Assembly (NCBI GenBank): GCA_944320795.1
Contig: CALUIU010000020.1
Span: forward strand, 1 to 60,936
Origin: Candidatus Paraprevotella stercoravium
GTDB taxonomy: Bacteria > Bacteroidota > Bacteroidia > Bacteroidales > Bacteroidaceae
Length of the DNA: 60,936 nt
Direction: 5' to 3'
The notes below the pieces were generated by a model. The model was given only the letters and a program-made list of their open reading frames with translations. It made no database searches and had not been told where the DNA came from. Numbering within the stretch: position 1 is the stretch's first letter; each line of letters begins with the position of its first letter. The position numbers and the translations under genes are program-made. Below, one piece after another: positions 9,285-18,981 of this stretch.

Positions 9285-10425
9285 ACAGACCAATACCCAG
9301 TTTACACTGTTGCACACCGACGGCAAAACCAATGCGCGCGCCGGTGTGCTCAAAACCGACCATGGAGAGATTGAAACACCGATCTTCATGCCTGTCGGAA
9401 CCTTGGGCAGTGTCAAAGGTGTCCAGTTGAAAGATCTCACAGAGGACATCAAAGCGCAGATCATTTTGGGAAATACTTATCATTTGTATCTGCGTCCCGG
9501 CACGGAAATTCTGGAGAAGGCAGGCGGATTGCACCGTTTTAACGGGTTTGACAAACCGATGCTGACAGACAGTGGCGGTTTTCAGGTATTCTCGCTCACC
9601 GGAATCCGCAAGTTGCGTGAGGAAGGCTGTGAGTTCCGTTCACATATTGACGGCTCCAAGCACTTTTTCACTCCGGAAAAGGTGATGGATATCGAGCGTT
9701 CCATCGGTGCCGACATCATGATGGCATTTGACGAATGCCCGCCGGGAGATTCCGATTATGAGTATGCCCGCAAAAGTCTGGAACTGACTCATCGGTGGTT
9801 GGACCGCTGTATCAACCGCTACAATGAGACCACCCCGAAATACGGTTACGGACAGTCTCTCTTCCCTATTGTTCAAGGATGCACCTATCCGGATTTGCGC
9901 CGTCGTTCCGCGGAGTTTGTTGCCAGCAAGAATGCCGACGGTAATGCCATCGGCGGACTGGCTGTCGGCGAACCGGCAGAAGTCATGTATGAAATGATTG
10001 AAGTCGTGAATGAGATTCTGCCCAAAGACAAACCACGTTATCTTATGGGTGTAGGTACTCCGGTGAACCTGCTCGAGGGTATTGAACGGGGTGTCGATAT
10101 GTTCGATTGTGTCATGCCTACGCGTAACGGACGTAATGCCATGCTCTTTACGCGCAATGGTATTATGAACATGCGCAACCGTAAATGGGCAGATGATTTT
10201 TCACCGGTCGATCCGGATGGTACTTCTTATGTAGATACCGCTTACTCCAAAGCCTATTTGCACCATCTGTTTAAAGCTCAGGAGCTGTTGGCCTTGCAGA
10301 TTGCTTCCATTCATAATCTGGCTTTCTATATCTGGTTGGTTCAGGAAGCCCGGAAACAGATTTTGGCTGACAATTTCTCTACATGGAAAGCAGAAATGGT
10401 AAGAAAAGTATCTGTAAGATTATAA
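9268..10425 (+). CDS. tgt: tRNA-guanine transglycosylase lacking the usual zinc cysteines
   Basis: A 385-residue queuine/preQ1 tRNA-ribosyltransferase, exchanging G34 of GUN anticodon tRNAs. DSGGFQVFSL and the FDCVMPTRNGRNA segment mark the active site. The bacterial zinc site, normally CxCxxC followed by a His, reads DGTSYVDTAYSKAYLHHL here, so the three Cys positions carry Gly, Ser and Asp while the downstream HH remains. ATG 9268 is taken as the start; the in-frame TTG at 9256 lies inside lon. The gene overlaps lon by 17 bp and is followed 11 bp later by the permease. Confidence 0.95.
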   Translation: MVTINKQTNTQFTLLHTDGKTNARAGVLKTDHGEIETPIFMPVGTLGSVKGVQLKDLTEDIKAQIILGNTYHLYLRPGTEILEKAGGLHRFNGFDKPMLTDSGGFQVFSLTGIRKLREEGCEFRSHIDGSKHFFTPEKVMDIERSIGADIMMAFDECPPGDSDYEYARKSLELTHRWLDRCINRYNETTPKYGYGQSLFPIVQGCTYPDLRRRSAEFVASKNADGNAIGGLAVGEPAEVMYEMIEVVNEILPKDKPRYLMGVGTPVNLLEGIERGVDMFDCVMPTRNGRNAMLFTRNGIMNMRNRKWADDFSPVDPDGTSYVDTAYSKAYLHHLFKAQELLALQIASIHNLAFYIWLVQEARKQILADNFSTWKAEMVRKVSVRL

Positions 10426-10436
10426 AAAGAGCCTGC

Positions 10437-11600
10437 ATGAAAATCTTCAAAAAGAAACAAAAGGAAGCTGTTGGCAGAAGAAAGTCCCTTTCAAGACTTT
10501 CTTCTGCCAATCCGTTGAATCGGTTGGACCGCTATTTGATTGGTAAATTCTTAGGTACATACTTTTTTTCAATAATCCTGATTATTTCCATTGCCATTGT
10601 TTTTGACTACAATGAGAACATTGATAAGTTTACAACAAACAATGCGCCGCTTAAAGACATCGTATTCGAATACTATGCCAATTTTGTCCCCTACTATTCG
10701 AATCTGTTCAGCCCGCTGTTCGTATTTATTTCAGTGATTTTCTTTACCTCCAAATTAGCTGAGAATTCTGAGATTATCGCTATGATGTCTACTGGTATGA
10801 GTTTCGAGCGCCTGATGCGTCCCTATATGGTATCGGCGGCCATCATTGCTTTAATGACATTTCTGCTGGGAGCATATGTTATTCCCCGAGGAAGTGAGCG
10901 GCGACTGAATTTTGAGAATGTCTATAAAAAGAAACAGAAGGCTAATTTTGCCCAAAACGTACAGTTGCAGGTCGATACCGGCGTCATTGCCTTTATCGAG
11001 CATTTTGACGGAGATACCAAGACCGGATACCGTTTCTCGTTGGATAAATTCGAGAACAAGAAACTGGTTTCCCATCTTACAGCCAGTACCATAAAATATG
11101 ATACGCTGTCCGACGAGCAATATCACTGGCAGATCAGCAATTATACCATTCGCGAAATGAAGGGTATGCGTGAACACATCACTTCCGGAATGAAACTTGA
11201 TTCATTGATCCGGATAGAGCCGGCAGATTTTCTGGAGGTACGTGATCAGCAGGAAATCCTGACGAATCCGGAATTGAAAGAATATATCGAAAAGCAGAAA
11301 CGGCGTGGTTTGGGAAATATCAAGCCTTTTGAGGTTGAATATTACAAGCGCTATGCCACTCCATTCGCATCCTTTATCCTGACAACCATCGGTTTGTCGC
11401 TTTCTGCCCGCAAGCGGAAAGGAGGTATGGGTATGTATTTGGGTATTGGTTTGGGTCTGAGTGCCTCTTATATTTTGTTCCAGACAATCTCAGCCACATT
11501 GGCCATAAACGCCGACTGGCCTTCAGCCTTGGCCGTATGGCTGCCGAATATTATATTTACTGTTATTGCTTTCTTCCTTTATAAGAAAGCACCAAGATAA
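10437..11600 (+). CDS. LptF/LptG-family lipopolysaccharide export permease
   Basis: A 387-residue inner-membrane protein of the YjgP/YjgQ family. It has about three N-terminal transmembrane helices (roughly residues 35-150), a periplasmic beta-jellyroll region (about 165-285) and three C-terminal helices (about 300-385). LptF/G pair with the LptB ATPase to drive LPS to the LptC-A-D bridge. Which of the two it is cannot be decided here. ATG 10437 follows the tgt stop by 11 bp; the longer reading from 10383 lies within tgt. The basic N-terminus is consistent with a cytoplasmic start. Confidence 0.85.
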   Translation: MKIFKKKQKEAVGRRKSLSRLSSANPLNRLDRYLIGKFLGTYFFSIILIISIAIVFDYNENIDKFTTNNAPLKDIVFEYYANFVPYYSNLFSPLFVFISVIFFTSKLAENSEIIAMMSTGMSFERLMRPYMVSAAIIALMTFLLGAYVIPRGSERRLNFENVYKKKQKANFAQNVQLQVDTGVIAFIEHFDGDTKTGYRFSLDKFENKKLVSHLTASTIKYDTLSDEQYHWQISNYTIREMKGMREHITSGMKLDSLIRIEPADFLEVRDQQEILTNPELKEYIEKQKRRGLGNIKPFEVEYYKRYATPFASFILTTIGLSLSARKRKGGMGMYLGIGLGLSASYILFQTISATLAINADWPSALAVWLPNIIFTVIAFFLYKKAPR

Positions 11601-11612
11601 AGATTTAACAAC

Positions 11613-13055
11613 GTGGATTTTTACGAACTAGACTTGAATGACCAGGTGCTCGATGCCCTGGATGATATGAACTTTATTGATTGTACCCCTATTCAGGAAC
11701 ATGCTATTCCGGCTATTCTCGAAGGGCGTGACGTCATCGGTGTAGCACAAACCGGTACTGGAAAAACTGCGGCTTATGTTTTGCCGGTGCTGAGCCGTTT
11801 GTGTGATAATCCTGGCCCTGAAAATAAAATCAGCTGTATCATCATGTCACCCACACGGGAACTGGCTCAGCAGATTGACCAGTCTTTGGCCGGTTTCTCT
11901 TATTACGTGCCTATTTCCAGTGTTGCGGTTTATGGCGGTAACGACGGAATACGCTATGAGCAGGAGAAACGCGGCCTGACAATGGGAGCTGATATTATCA
12001 TCGCCACACCGGGACGCCTGATCAGTCACCTTAGTTTGAGCAATATTGATCTTTCCGGAGTGAAATATTTCATTCTCGACGAGGCAGACCGTATGCTCGA
12101 CATGGGGTTCAGTGATGACATCCTGCAGATCGAAAAGATGCTGCCTCGTGAGCGTCAGACGATTCTGTTCTCGGCAACCATGCCGGCCAAGATCCAGCAG
12201 CTGGCCCGCACGATCCTGAAAGATCCGGTCGAGATCAAAATCGCGGTTTCCAAGCCGGCAGAGAAGATCAAACAAGAGGTGGTTTTCTGCTGTGAGGTGG
12301 AAAAACTTAAGGCCGTGAAATGGCTTTTTACCCACTATCCTACCCAGCGTGTCATCATCTTTGCTTCTTCTAAAATCAAGGTGAAGGATATTGCGCGTGC
12401 GCTGCTTCGCAAGGGATTCAATGTCGGAGAGATGCATTCCGATCTGGACCAGAAAGAGCGTGATGCGGTCATGTATTCTTTCAAGACACAGCAGATTGAT
12501 ATTCTGGTGGCAACCGATATTGTTGCCCGAGGAATTGATATTGACGACATACAGCTTGTCGTCAATTATGACCTGCCCCACGATGCGGAGGACTATGTAC
12601 ACCGTATCGGCCGAACTGCCCGTGCCAACAACGATGGTAATGCCCTGACTCTGGTCAGCGAAAAAGAGTATACTGCTTTCAAACGGATGGAAAGACAATT
12701 GGAAATAGAGATTCCGGCCGTAACGCTTCCTGAGGATTTTGTCAAACCAGAGTTGAAAGAAGAATCTTTCAAGAAGAAAGGCAGACGACCGAAGAAAAAA
12801 GGTAAAGGCGGTCAAGGCGAAGGCAAGCCAAAGTCTGAATCCAGAAAGTCAGATACTCCAAAGTCTCAGAAGGCACAAAAGCCACAGGAAGGCAAGACTG
12901 CAGCCGAAAATGCAACTGACAACACAGGCAACGAGGTGAAAGCGGATCAGGCGGAAAAGAAACCGGCCAAGAAAAGACGGAGTCGGCATCGCCGCAAAAA
13001 GTCAGACAAACCGACTGAAGGAGGTGAACAGAAACCGGCAACACCGACAGAATAA
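11613..13055 (+). CDS. DEAD-box ATP-dependent RNA helicase
   Basis: A 480-residue SF2 helicase. It has a Q motif (TPIQ), motif I AQTGTGKT (about 48-55), motif Ia PTRELAQQ, motif II DEAD, motif III SAT, and motif VI HRIGRTAR in the second RecA domain. Residues from about 380 on form a long Lys/Arg/Glu-rich, low-complexity tail that probably binds RNA. It is closest in layout to RhlE/CsdA-like helicases, which act in ribosome assembly and RNA decay. GTG 11613 is the only in-frame start after an upstream TAA at 11598. It follows the permease by 12 bp. Confidence 0.93.
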   Translation: MDFYELDLNDQVLDALDDMNFIDCTPIQEHAIPAILEGRDVIGVAQTGTGKTAAYVLPVLSRLCDNPGPENKISCIIMSPTRELAQQIDQSLAGFSYYVPISSVAVYGGNDGIRYEQEKRGLTMGADIIIATPGRLISHLSLSNIDLSGVKYFILDEADRMLDMGFSDDILQIEKMLPRERQTILFSATMPAKIQQLARTILKDPVEIKIAVSKPAEKIKQEVVFCCEVEKLKAVKWLFTHYPTQRVIIFASSKIKVKDIARALLRKGFNVGEMHSDLDQKERDAVMYSFKTQQIDILVATDIVARGIDIDDIQLVVNYDLPHDAEDYVHRIGRTARANNDGNALTLVSEKEYTAFKRMERQLEIEIPAVTLPEDFVKPELKEESFKKKGRRPKKKGKGGQGEGKPKSESRKSDTPKSQKAQKPQEGKTAAENATDNTGNEVKADQAEKKPAKKRRSRHRRKKSDKPTEGGEQKPATPTE

Positions 13056-13073
13056 ATAATTACGGAAAAAGAT

Positions 13074-14093
13074 ATGAAAACAAAGAAAAAGGCACTTCTT
13101 ATCAGCGGTGCCGTTGTATTGGTTGCCGCTTGTGCAGCGGTATATGCTCTGTTTTTCAGTTCTTGTTACAAGATCAGTGAAACGGTGTATGTTTACATAG
13201 ACAATGATGACACCAGCGATTCTATTCAGGCAAAGATTGAAACCGCAGCCCGTCCTTCCTGTCTTTGGGGATACTCTCTCATCGAGACTTTGAAACCGAT
13301 GACGGTGCATCCGGGACGCTATGCCATCGAACCGAATGAAGGCCAGTTGGCCACTTACCGCAAACTGGCCAGCGGAAACCAGTCACCGGTAAACCTGACG
13401 ATTCCCAGTGTGCGCACCATCGACAAGCTGGCAGGAGTTTTGGGGCGCAAGCTGATGATTGATTCTACTGCCATTTGCGAGGCGTTACAGGATTCTGCAT
13501 TCTGCGCTACCCTGTCATACGATACGGCAACCATCATGGCCCTCTTTATTCCAAACACCTATCAGGTATATTGGAATGTCAGTCTGGAGGATCTGATGAA
13601 GCGCATGCAGAAAGAGAATGCGGCTTTCTGGAAAGCGGAAGGACGTTCCGAACTGGCACAGAAGTTGGGACTGACTCCCAACGAGGTGATCACTGTCGCT
13701 TCCATTGTCGAGGAAGAGACGGCCAACAATACCGAGAAACCGATGGTGGCCGGTATGTATCTCAACCGTCTGAAACAGGAAATGCCCTTGCAGGCTGATC
13801 CTACAGTCAAGTATGCCCTGAAGGATTTCTCTCTGCGACGCATCTATCACAAGCATCTGACCATCGACAGTCCTTATAACACCTATAAGAATGTAGGATT
13901 GCCACCGGGACCGATCCGTATCCCGACCGTCGCTTCCATTGATGCCGTGCTGCATCGGGTTGATCATGACTACCTGTATATGTGCGCCAAGGAAGATTTC
14001 TCGGGAACCCACAATTTCGCCCGTACTTATGAGGAACATCTGCAGAATGCGCAGAAATACACCGAAGCGTTAAACAAGAGAAATATTAAATAA
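13074..14093 (+). CDS. mltG: Endolytic murein transglycosylase
   Basis: A 339-residue MltG/YceG-family protein. It has a single N-terminal membrane anchor (residues 8-29), a LysM-like region, and the catalytic domain with ASIVEEET (209-216) and a QADPTVKYAL segment. MltG cleaves nascent peptidoglycan strands in the periplasm and sets glycan length. It starts 18 bp after the helicase gene and the operon ends at the hairpin at 14101-14145. Length and active-site glutamates are intact. Confidence 0.93.
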   Translation: MKTKKKALLISGAVVLVAACAAVYALFFSSCYKISETVYVYIDNDDTSDSIQAKIETAARPSCLWGYSLIETLKPMTVHPGRYAIEPNEGQLATYRKLASGNQSPVNLTIPSVRTIDKLAGVLGRKLMIDSTAICEALQDSAFCATLSYDTATIMALFIPNTYQVYWNVSLEDLMKRMQKENAAFWKAEGRSELAQKLGLTPNEVITVASIVEEETANNTEKPMVAGMYLNRLKQEMPLQADPTVKYALKDFSLRRIYHKHLTIDSPYNTYKNVGLPPGPIRIPTVASIDAVLHRVDHDYLYMCAKEDFSGTHNFARTYEEHLQNAQKYTEALNKRNIK

Positions 14094-14100
14094 TGAGGCA

Positions 14101-14145
14101 AAAGGGCCATATCACGACTCAATTCAGAGTTTGATATGGCCCTTT
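14101..14145 (+). terminator. Terminator after mltG
   Basis: A 14-bp perfect stem (14101-14114 with 14132-14145; AAAGGGCCATATCA and its complement) lies 7 bp after the mltG stop. It closes the lon-tgt-lptF/G-helicase-mltG run. It may also limit read-through from the opposing gcv operon, whose last gene ends at 14253. Confidence 0.8.
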
Positions 14146-14252
14146 CCTGTGTTATAACTACCATCTGTAATTTTTCGTGTACTTTTTGTTTTGACGCATT
14201 CCTTTATCTTTTGTTGCATATCGGCAAAACACGAAGTTCCGTTTTTCTCCTT

Positions 14253-15623
14253 TTATTCTTCCTTCACTGCGTCCAAAAGGACCTCACCCAGCGTAGGATG
14301 GGCATGGATGGTGTTTCTCAAATCCTCTACCGATTTTCCGTTCTGGATCAGAACCGTCAGTTCCTGAATCAGATCAGCCGCATGCGGCCCCACCAGATGT
14401 CCGCCCAATAGCGCTCCGCTTTCCTTATGGCTCAACAGTTTGCAGAAACCCTCCGTTTCCTGAAGGCATACCGCCTTTCCGTTGGCACGGAAAAAGGATT
14501 TGTGCGTACGGTAAGAAATACCGTTTGCCTTGCATTCCTCTTCAGTCAGTCCCACGGCAGCCGCTTCCGGATGAGTGAATACCGCAGCCGGCACAATATC
14601 CAGCCGCAAGTTATCTGTAAGTCCCTGTATGTGGTTCAGAGCTCTCATTCCCTGGAATGTGGCCGCATGAGCTAGCATCTGCCGGCCGATGATATCCCCT
14701 ATGGCATAAATGTGGGGCACATTTGTCTGCATCTGCTCATTGACCTCAATTCCCCGTTTGGTGTATCTCAATCCGATGTCATCCAGATTCAGCGATTCCA
14801 GATTTGCCCGCCGTCCTACAGCCATCAGCACATAATCGGCATCCACACACACTTCCTTTTCCTTTTTCAGATAGTGTACACGAAGCACTCCCTCTTCTGT
14901 CTGCTCTATTTGCTGCACCTGTGCCTGAGTCTGTATTTCGATGTCGCGTTTGCCCAAACTCTGTTTCAGACGTTTGGCCAGATCCGTATCAAAATGCGGA
15001 AGGATGTCCCGGCAATATTCCAGCACGGTGACCTGACTGCCAAAGCTCCTGAAAATTGAAGCGAACTCCAAGCCAATCACTCCTCCACCAATCACACAAA
15101 GATGACGTGGTACGCAGTCCAGATTCAGGATTTCTGCAGAAGTCATCACGTGGGGCAGATCATGGCCCGGTATCGGCAGCATCTGGGAAACAGAGCCGGT
15201 GGCAATCAGGATATGATCAGCCGAATATCTTTCCTCACCGACCAGCACCGTGTGCTCATCCTCAAAACGGGCGCAGCCCGTGACACGTCGGATCAGTTTG
15301 TTCTGCAGCAAAGTCTCCACTCCTTGACGGAGCTGTCCGATGATCTGTTCCTTCCGGCGGAGCACCGTGTGATAGTCAAATGAGAAACTCAGGTTGTTGA
15401 TGCCCAGTGTTTCCGCTTCCTGCAAATCATCGAGCATCCGGGCATGACGGCAAAAAGCCTTGGTCGGAATGCACCCTTCGTTCAGACATGTTCCTCCCAC
15501 CGGTCCTTTTTCTATCAGTGTCACTTCAATCCCCCTTCGGGCGGCTAGCAGCGCCGTTTCATATCCGCCGGGGCCGGCTCCGATAATCAGCAAGGGGCTA
15601 TGTACGGTTTGATTCGTATTCAT
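14253..15623 (-). CDS. lpdA: Dihydrolipoyl dehydrogenase (L protein)
   Basis: A 456-residue FAD-dependent pyridine nucleotide-disulfide oxidoreductase. It has the FAD Rossmann motif GAGPGGYE, the redox disulfide GGTCLNEGCIPTK, a second NAD-binding GGGVIGLE, and the C-terminal HAHPTLGE with the catalytic His. It reoxidises the dihydrolipoyl arm of GcvH, and perhaps of other 2-oxoacid dehydrogenases. It is the last gene of the glycine cleavage operon. The ATG at 15623 is preferred; 15653 is possible. Its position directly after gcvPB argues for a dedicated glycine-cleavage role. Confidence 0.93.
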   Translation of the reverse strand: MNTNQTVHSPLLIIGAGPGGYETALLAARRGIEVTLIEKGPVGGTCLNEGCIPTKAFCRHARMLDDLQEAETLGINNLSFSFDYHTVLRRKEQIIGQLRQGVETLLQNKLIRRVTGCARFEDEHTVLVGEERYSADHILIATGSVSQMLPIPGHDLPHVMTSAEILNLDCVPRHLCVIGGGVIGLEFASIFRSFGSQVTVLEYCRDILPHFDTDLAKRLKQSLGKRDIEIQTQAQVQQIEQTEEGVLRVHYLKKEKEVCVDADYVLMAVGRRANLESLNLDDIGLRYTKRGIEVNEQMQTNVPHIYAIGDIIGRQMLAHAATFQGMRALNHIQGLTDNLRLDIVPAAVFTHPEAAAVGLTEEECKANGISYRTHKSFFRANGKAVCLQETEGFCKLLSHKESGALLGGHLVGPHAADLIQELTVLIQNGKSVEDLRNTIHAHPTLGEVLLDAVKEE

Positions 15624-15677
15624 AAGGCACATCATTTTAATAGCGTTATGCAATCCGTCGCTTCTTTTCGTTTCGCT

Positions 15678-17138
15678 TCAGGAAGCAGCCAGATCAGCAA
15701 AAGTAAGTACAGGTTGCTTGGCGGCCGTCGTTTCATCCAACCGGCGCACAGGAGTGTGATGCGGTGCCCCGCGCAACTTCTCCGGATTCTCCAGAGCCTC
15801 TTGGGCAATGCGACGCATTACCGCAATAAAACCGTCGAGTGTTTCCTTGGATTCGGTTTCGGTCGGTTCGATCATGATAGCCTGATGGAAAAGAAGCGGG
15901 AAATAAATGGTCGGCGCATGGAAACCGTAATCCAGCAACCGTTTGGCCACATCGAGCGTGGTGATTCCGGTCGACTGGTCTTTCAGTCCGTCAAAGACAA
16001 ACTCATGCTTGCAGCAGGTGTCAATCGGAAGTTTGAAGCAGTCTTTCAGTTCCTCTTTGATATAATTGGCATTCAGAGTAGCCAGCGGACCTACCTTCTT
16101 TACGTGTTGCCGCCCCAGTCTCAGGATATAGGCGTAAGCACGCATCAGCACGCCGAAGTTACCCATAAATCCAGAGATGCGTCCGGCAGCGGTATCATTA
16201 CCTTCAATGGTGTAATGTCCGTCCTCCTGGCGCACTACCTTCGGATTCGGCAGATATTCGATCAGATGTGCTGCGACTCCTACCGGTCCGGCACCCGGGC
16301 CACCGCCACCATGCGGTGTGGAGAAAGTCTTGTGCAGATTCAGATGCAGGATGTCAAATCCCATATCTCCCGGTCGGGCCACTCCTACAAGCGGATTCAT
16401 GTTGGCTCCATCATAATAGAGCAATCCTCCACAATCGTGCACCAGTTTGGCAATTTCAAGAATCTCCGTTTCAAACAGTCCCAGTGTGTTCGGATTGGTC
16501 ATCATGATGCCCGCAATCGTATCGTCCAGCAGCGGACGCAGATCCTCCACATCGATAGTACCCTGTGGTGTGGACTTCACCTCCACCACCTCAAGTCCGC
16601 AAACCGCCGCGCTGGCCGGGTTGGTACCATGGGCACTGTCGGGCACGATTACCTTCGTGCGTTTGCTGTCGCCACGTTGCAGGTGATATTGCCGCATGAT
16701 CATCAGTCCGGTAAGCTCGCCATGAGCTCCGGCAAAAGGATTCAGCGTAAACTTTGCCATACCGGTAATGGCCGATAAAGCACGGTCCAGCTCATCGTAA
16801 ATCTGGAGAACGCCCTGCACTGTTTCCACCGGCTGCAAGGGATGAATCCCCTGAAACCCGGGCAGGGCAGCAATCTCATCATTGATTTTCGGGTTGTACT
16901 TCATCGTACAGCTGCCCAGCGGATAAAAGCCCGTGTCCACGCCGAAATTCATGTTCGACAGATTGGTATAATGGCGCACCACATCCAGCTCGCTTACCTC
17001 CGGCAGTGCGGGCCGTTGCGTTCGTTTCAGTTTCTCCGGCAGCGCGTCCAGGCTTTGACTCCATGTGTTTTCCGGCAGAGAGAACCCTTGCCGGCCCTCT
17101 TTGGAAAGTTCAAAAATCAGTTTATCGTAATATTTCAT
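15678..17138 (-). CDS. gcvPB: Glycine decarboxylase P protein, subunit 2
   Basis: A 486-residue PLP-dependent subunit of the split P protein. The PLP lysine is Lys270 in NLHKTFSTPHGGGG. The CTMKYNPK motif (77-84) and the HGTNPASAA segment (about 170-178) are also typical. With GcvPA it decarboxylates glycine and passes the aminomethyl group to the lipoyl arm of GcvH. Its start overlaps the gcvPA stop by 4 bp (ATGA), indicating translational coupling of the two subunits. Confidence 0.96.
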   Translation of the reverse strand: MKYYDKLIFELSKEGRQGFSLPENTWSQSLDALPEKLKRTQRPALPEVSELDVVRHYTNLSNMNFGVDTGFYPLGSCTMKYNPKINDEIAALPGFQGIHPLQPVETVQGVLQIYDELDRALSAITGMAKFTLNPFAGAHGELTGLMIMRQYHLQRGDSKRTKVIVPDSAHGTNPASAAVCGLEVVEVKSTPQGTIDVEDLRPLLDDTIAGIMMTNPNTLGLFETEILEIAKLVHDCGGLLYYDGANMNPLVGVARPGDMGFDILHLNLHKTFSTPHGGGGPGAGPVGVAAHLIEYLPNPKVVRQEDGHYTIEGNDTAAGRISGFMGNFGVLMRAYAYILRLGRQHVKKVGPLATLNANYIKEELKDCFKLPIDTCCKHEFVFDGLKDQSTGITTLDVAKRLLDYGFHAPTIYFPLLFHQAIMIEPTETESKETLDGFIAVMRRIAQEALENPEKLRGAPHHTPVRRLDETTAAKQPVLTFADLAAS

Positions 17139-18463
17139 GGCTTCAGTTGCTTAATGATGGATAACATCCGGTTGATTTCCTCCCGGTTTCTTTTTTCGGT
17201 AACACAGAAAGACACATATTCCTCTTCCGTTTCCAGTGCGGCCAGAAAACCTTCCTGAAGCAGAGCCTGCTGTAAAACGGCAGCCGGGATTTTGCTTTTC
17301 AGAACAAATTCCTTGAGGAACGGTCTGTCAAAAACCTCTTCAAACAAGCCGGTAGCTATCAGCTGGTCATGAAGTTCATGTGCGCCACCATAAGACAATG
17401 CGTTTACCTGCCGCAAGCCTTCCGGCCCCATCAGCGACAGATAAATGGTTACGTAAAGAGCCATAAGCGACTGGTTGGAACAGATGTTGCTGTTCGCTTT
17501 CTCACGCCGTATATGCTGTTCACGCGCTTGTAGTGTCAGTACGAAGGCCCGTTTGCCGTCCAGATCATGCGTAGCGCCGACAATGCGTCCCGGCAGTTTG
17601 CGCACCAGCTCCTTGCGACAGGCCAAATAGCCCACATAAGGCCCTCCGAACAACAGCGGAAGTCCCAGAGTCTGGGCATCTCCGCAAGCGATGTCTGCAC
17701 CCCATTCCCCCGGTGTTCTGATCACAGCCAGGGCCGAAGGATCGGCATATACCATCAGCAGGGCCTTGACCGCATGCAGGGCATCGGCCATGCCCGTAAG
17801 GTCTTCAATGATACCGAAACGGTTTACCGAAGGAACCAAGGCTCCGGCCACATCACCGGACTCCAGTTCCCGTTGCAGAGATTCCAGATCCGTATTTCCG
17901 TCCTTGTGTGCTATTCTTCCGATCTCCACGCCGTGATATTTCGCGTAGGTCCTCACCACTTCGCGCACCTGTGGCAATAAGGTATCAGCCAATAAGACAC
18001 GTTTCTTTTTCTTTGTGGCCGCCATGGCCATCAGCATGGCTTCGGCAGCGGCGGTCGGTCCGTCATACATGGATGCGTTGGTACAGTCCATCCCTGTAAG
18101 TCCGGTTATCATACTCTGATACTCGAAAATATAGCGCAGCGTGCCCTGCGAGATTTCAGCCTGATAAGGAGTATAGGCTGTCAGAAACTCACTGCGTGCA
18201 ATCAGGGCCGGAATGACCGCCGGCGCATAATGGTCATAAGCCCCGCAGCCGCAGAACACCGTCAGCCGGTTGTTCTTCCGGTCCAGTTCCTCAAATTTGC
18301 GCCTCAGTTCAATTTCCGACAGGGAGTCCGGCAGGTCGAACTCCCGTGTATAACGAATCTCCGCCGGAACATCGGCATACAGGTCTTCGAGCGATTTTAC
18401 ACCGATACGCTCGAGCATTTGCCGGATGTCCTCGTCGGTATGTGGAAAATAGGCAAAACTCAT
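17135..18463 (-). CDS. gcvPA: Glycine decarboxylase P protein, subunit 1
   Basis: A 442-residue alpha subunit of the split glycine decarboxylase. It begins with the typical FPHTDEDIRQMLERIGV segment and contains TPYQAEISQGTLRYIFEYQS and the LPLLFGGPYVGYLA region of this subfamily. It does not carry the PLP lysine, which is on GcvPB; the two form a heterotetramer. It lies 48 bp after gcvH and overlaps gcvPB by 4 bp. Confidence 0.96.
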   Translation of the reverse strand: MSFAYFPHTDEDIRQMLERIGVKSLEDLYADVPAEIRYTREFDLPDSLSEIELRRKFEELDRKNNRLTVFCGCGAYDHYAPAVIPALIARSEFLTAYTPYQAEISQGTLRYIFEYQSMITGLTGMDCTNASMYDGPTAAAEAMLMAMAATKKKKRVLLADTLLPQVREVVRTYAKYHGVEIGRIAHKDGNTDLESLQRELESGDVAGALVPSVNRFGIIEDLTGMADALHAVKALLMVYADPSALAVIRTPGEWGADIACGDAQTLGLPLLFGGPYVGYLACRKELVRKLPGRIVGATHDLDGKRAFVLTLQAREQHIRREKANSNICSNQSLMALYVTIYLSLMGPEGLRQVNALSYGGAHELHDQLIATGLFEEVFDRPFLKEFVLKSKIPAAVLQQALLQEGFLAALETEEEYVSFCVTEKRNREEINRMLSIIKQLKP

Positions 18464-18511
18464 AATTGTTTCTTTTTAGGTGATAGCTGTAAGATTTCTG
18501 GAGAACGCTTC

Positions 18512-18892
18512 TTATTGTTGGGCGCAGAAAGCGGCATAGGCATCGGCATCCATCAGCCGGTCCAGTTCTTCGGGTTCGCTCATCTGCACCTTAATGATCC
18601 AGTTATCATACGGATCCTGATTCAGCAGTCCCGATTCATCTTCTAGTGCTTCGTTTATTTCCGTAACGGTACCCGAAACCGGACTGATCAGATCACTGGC
18701 AGCCTTGACACTCTCCACCGCACCGAATTCCTCTTCGGCAGTAACCTCGTCATCCACCTCAGGCATATCCACATAAACAATATCCCCCATTGCCTTTTGG
18801 GCAAAATCCGTAATACCAATGATGGCAACTTCGCCGTCAACTTTTACCCACTCGTGTGACTCGCTGTAATATAATCCTTCTACTGTTTTCAT
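18512..18892 (-). CDS. gcvH: Glycine cleavage H protein
   Basis: A 126-residue lipoyl-domain carrier protein. The lipoylation site is Lys63 in ESVKAASD (60-67). It shuttles the aminomethyl group from the P protein to the T protein and is reoxidised by LpdA. The lipoate ligase gene in the same operon supplies its cofactor. Length and motif are complete. Confidence 0.97.
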   Translation of the reverse strand: MKTVEGLYYSESHEWVKVDGEVAIIGITDFAQKAMGDIVYVDMPEVDDEVTAEEEFGAVESVKAASDLISPVSGTVTEINEALEDESGLLNQDPYDNWIIKVQMSEPEELDRLMDADAYAAFCAQQ

Positions 18893-18981
18893 GATTCTTA
18901 ATGTTTTAAGGGTTTTTATAATATATGATGGTCTATAATAAATGCAGGATGAATTACTCTGACAATCATCTGACAGAGTCC

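Noticed and set aside
11847-12815. A 322-residue minus-strand reading frame opposite the DEAD-box helicase
   Set aside because: It is the antisense of conserved helicase motifs and has no recognisable domain.
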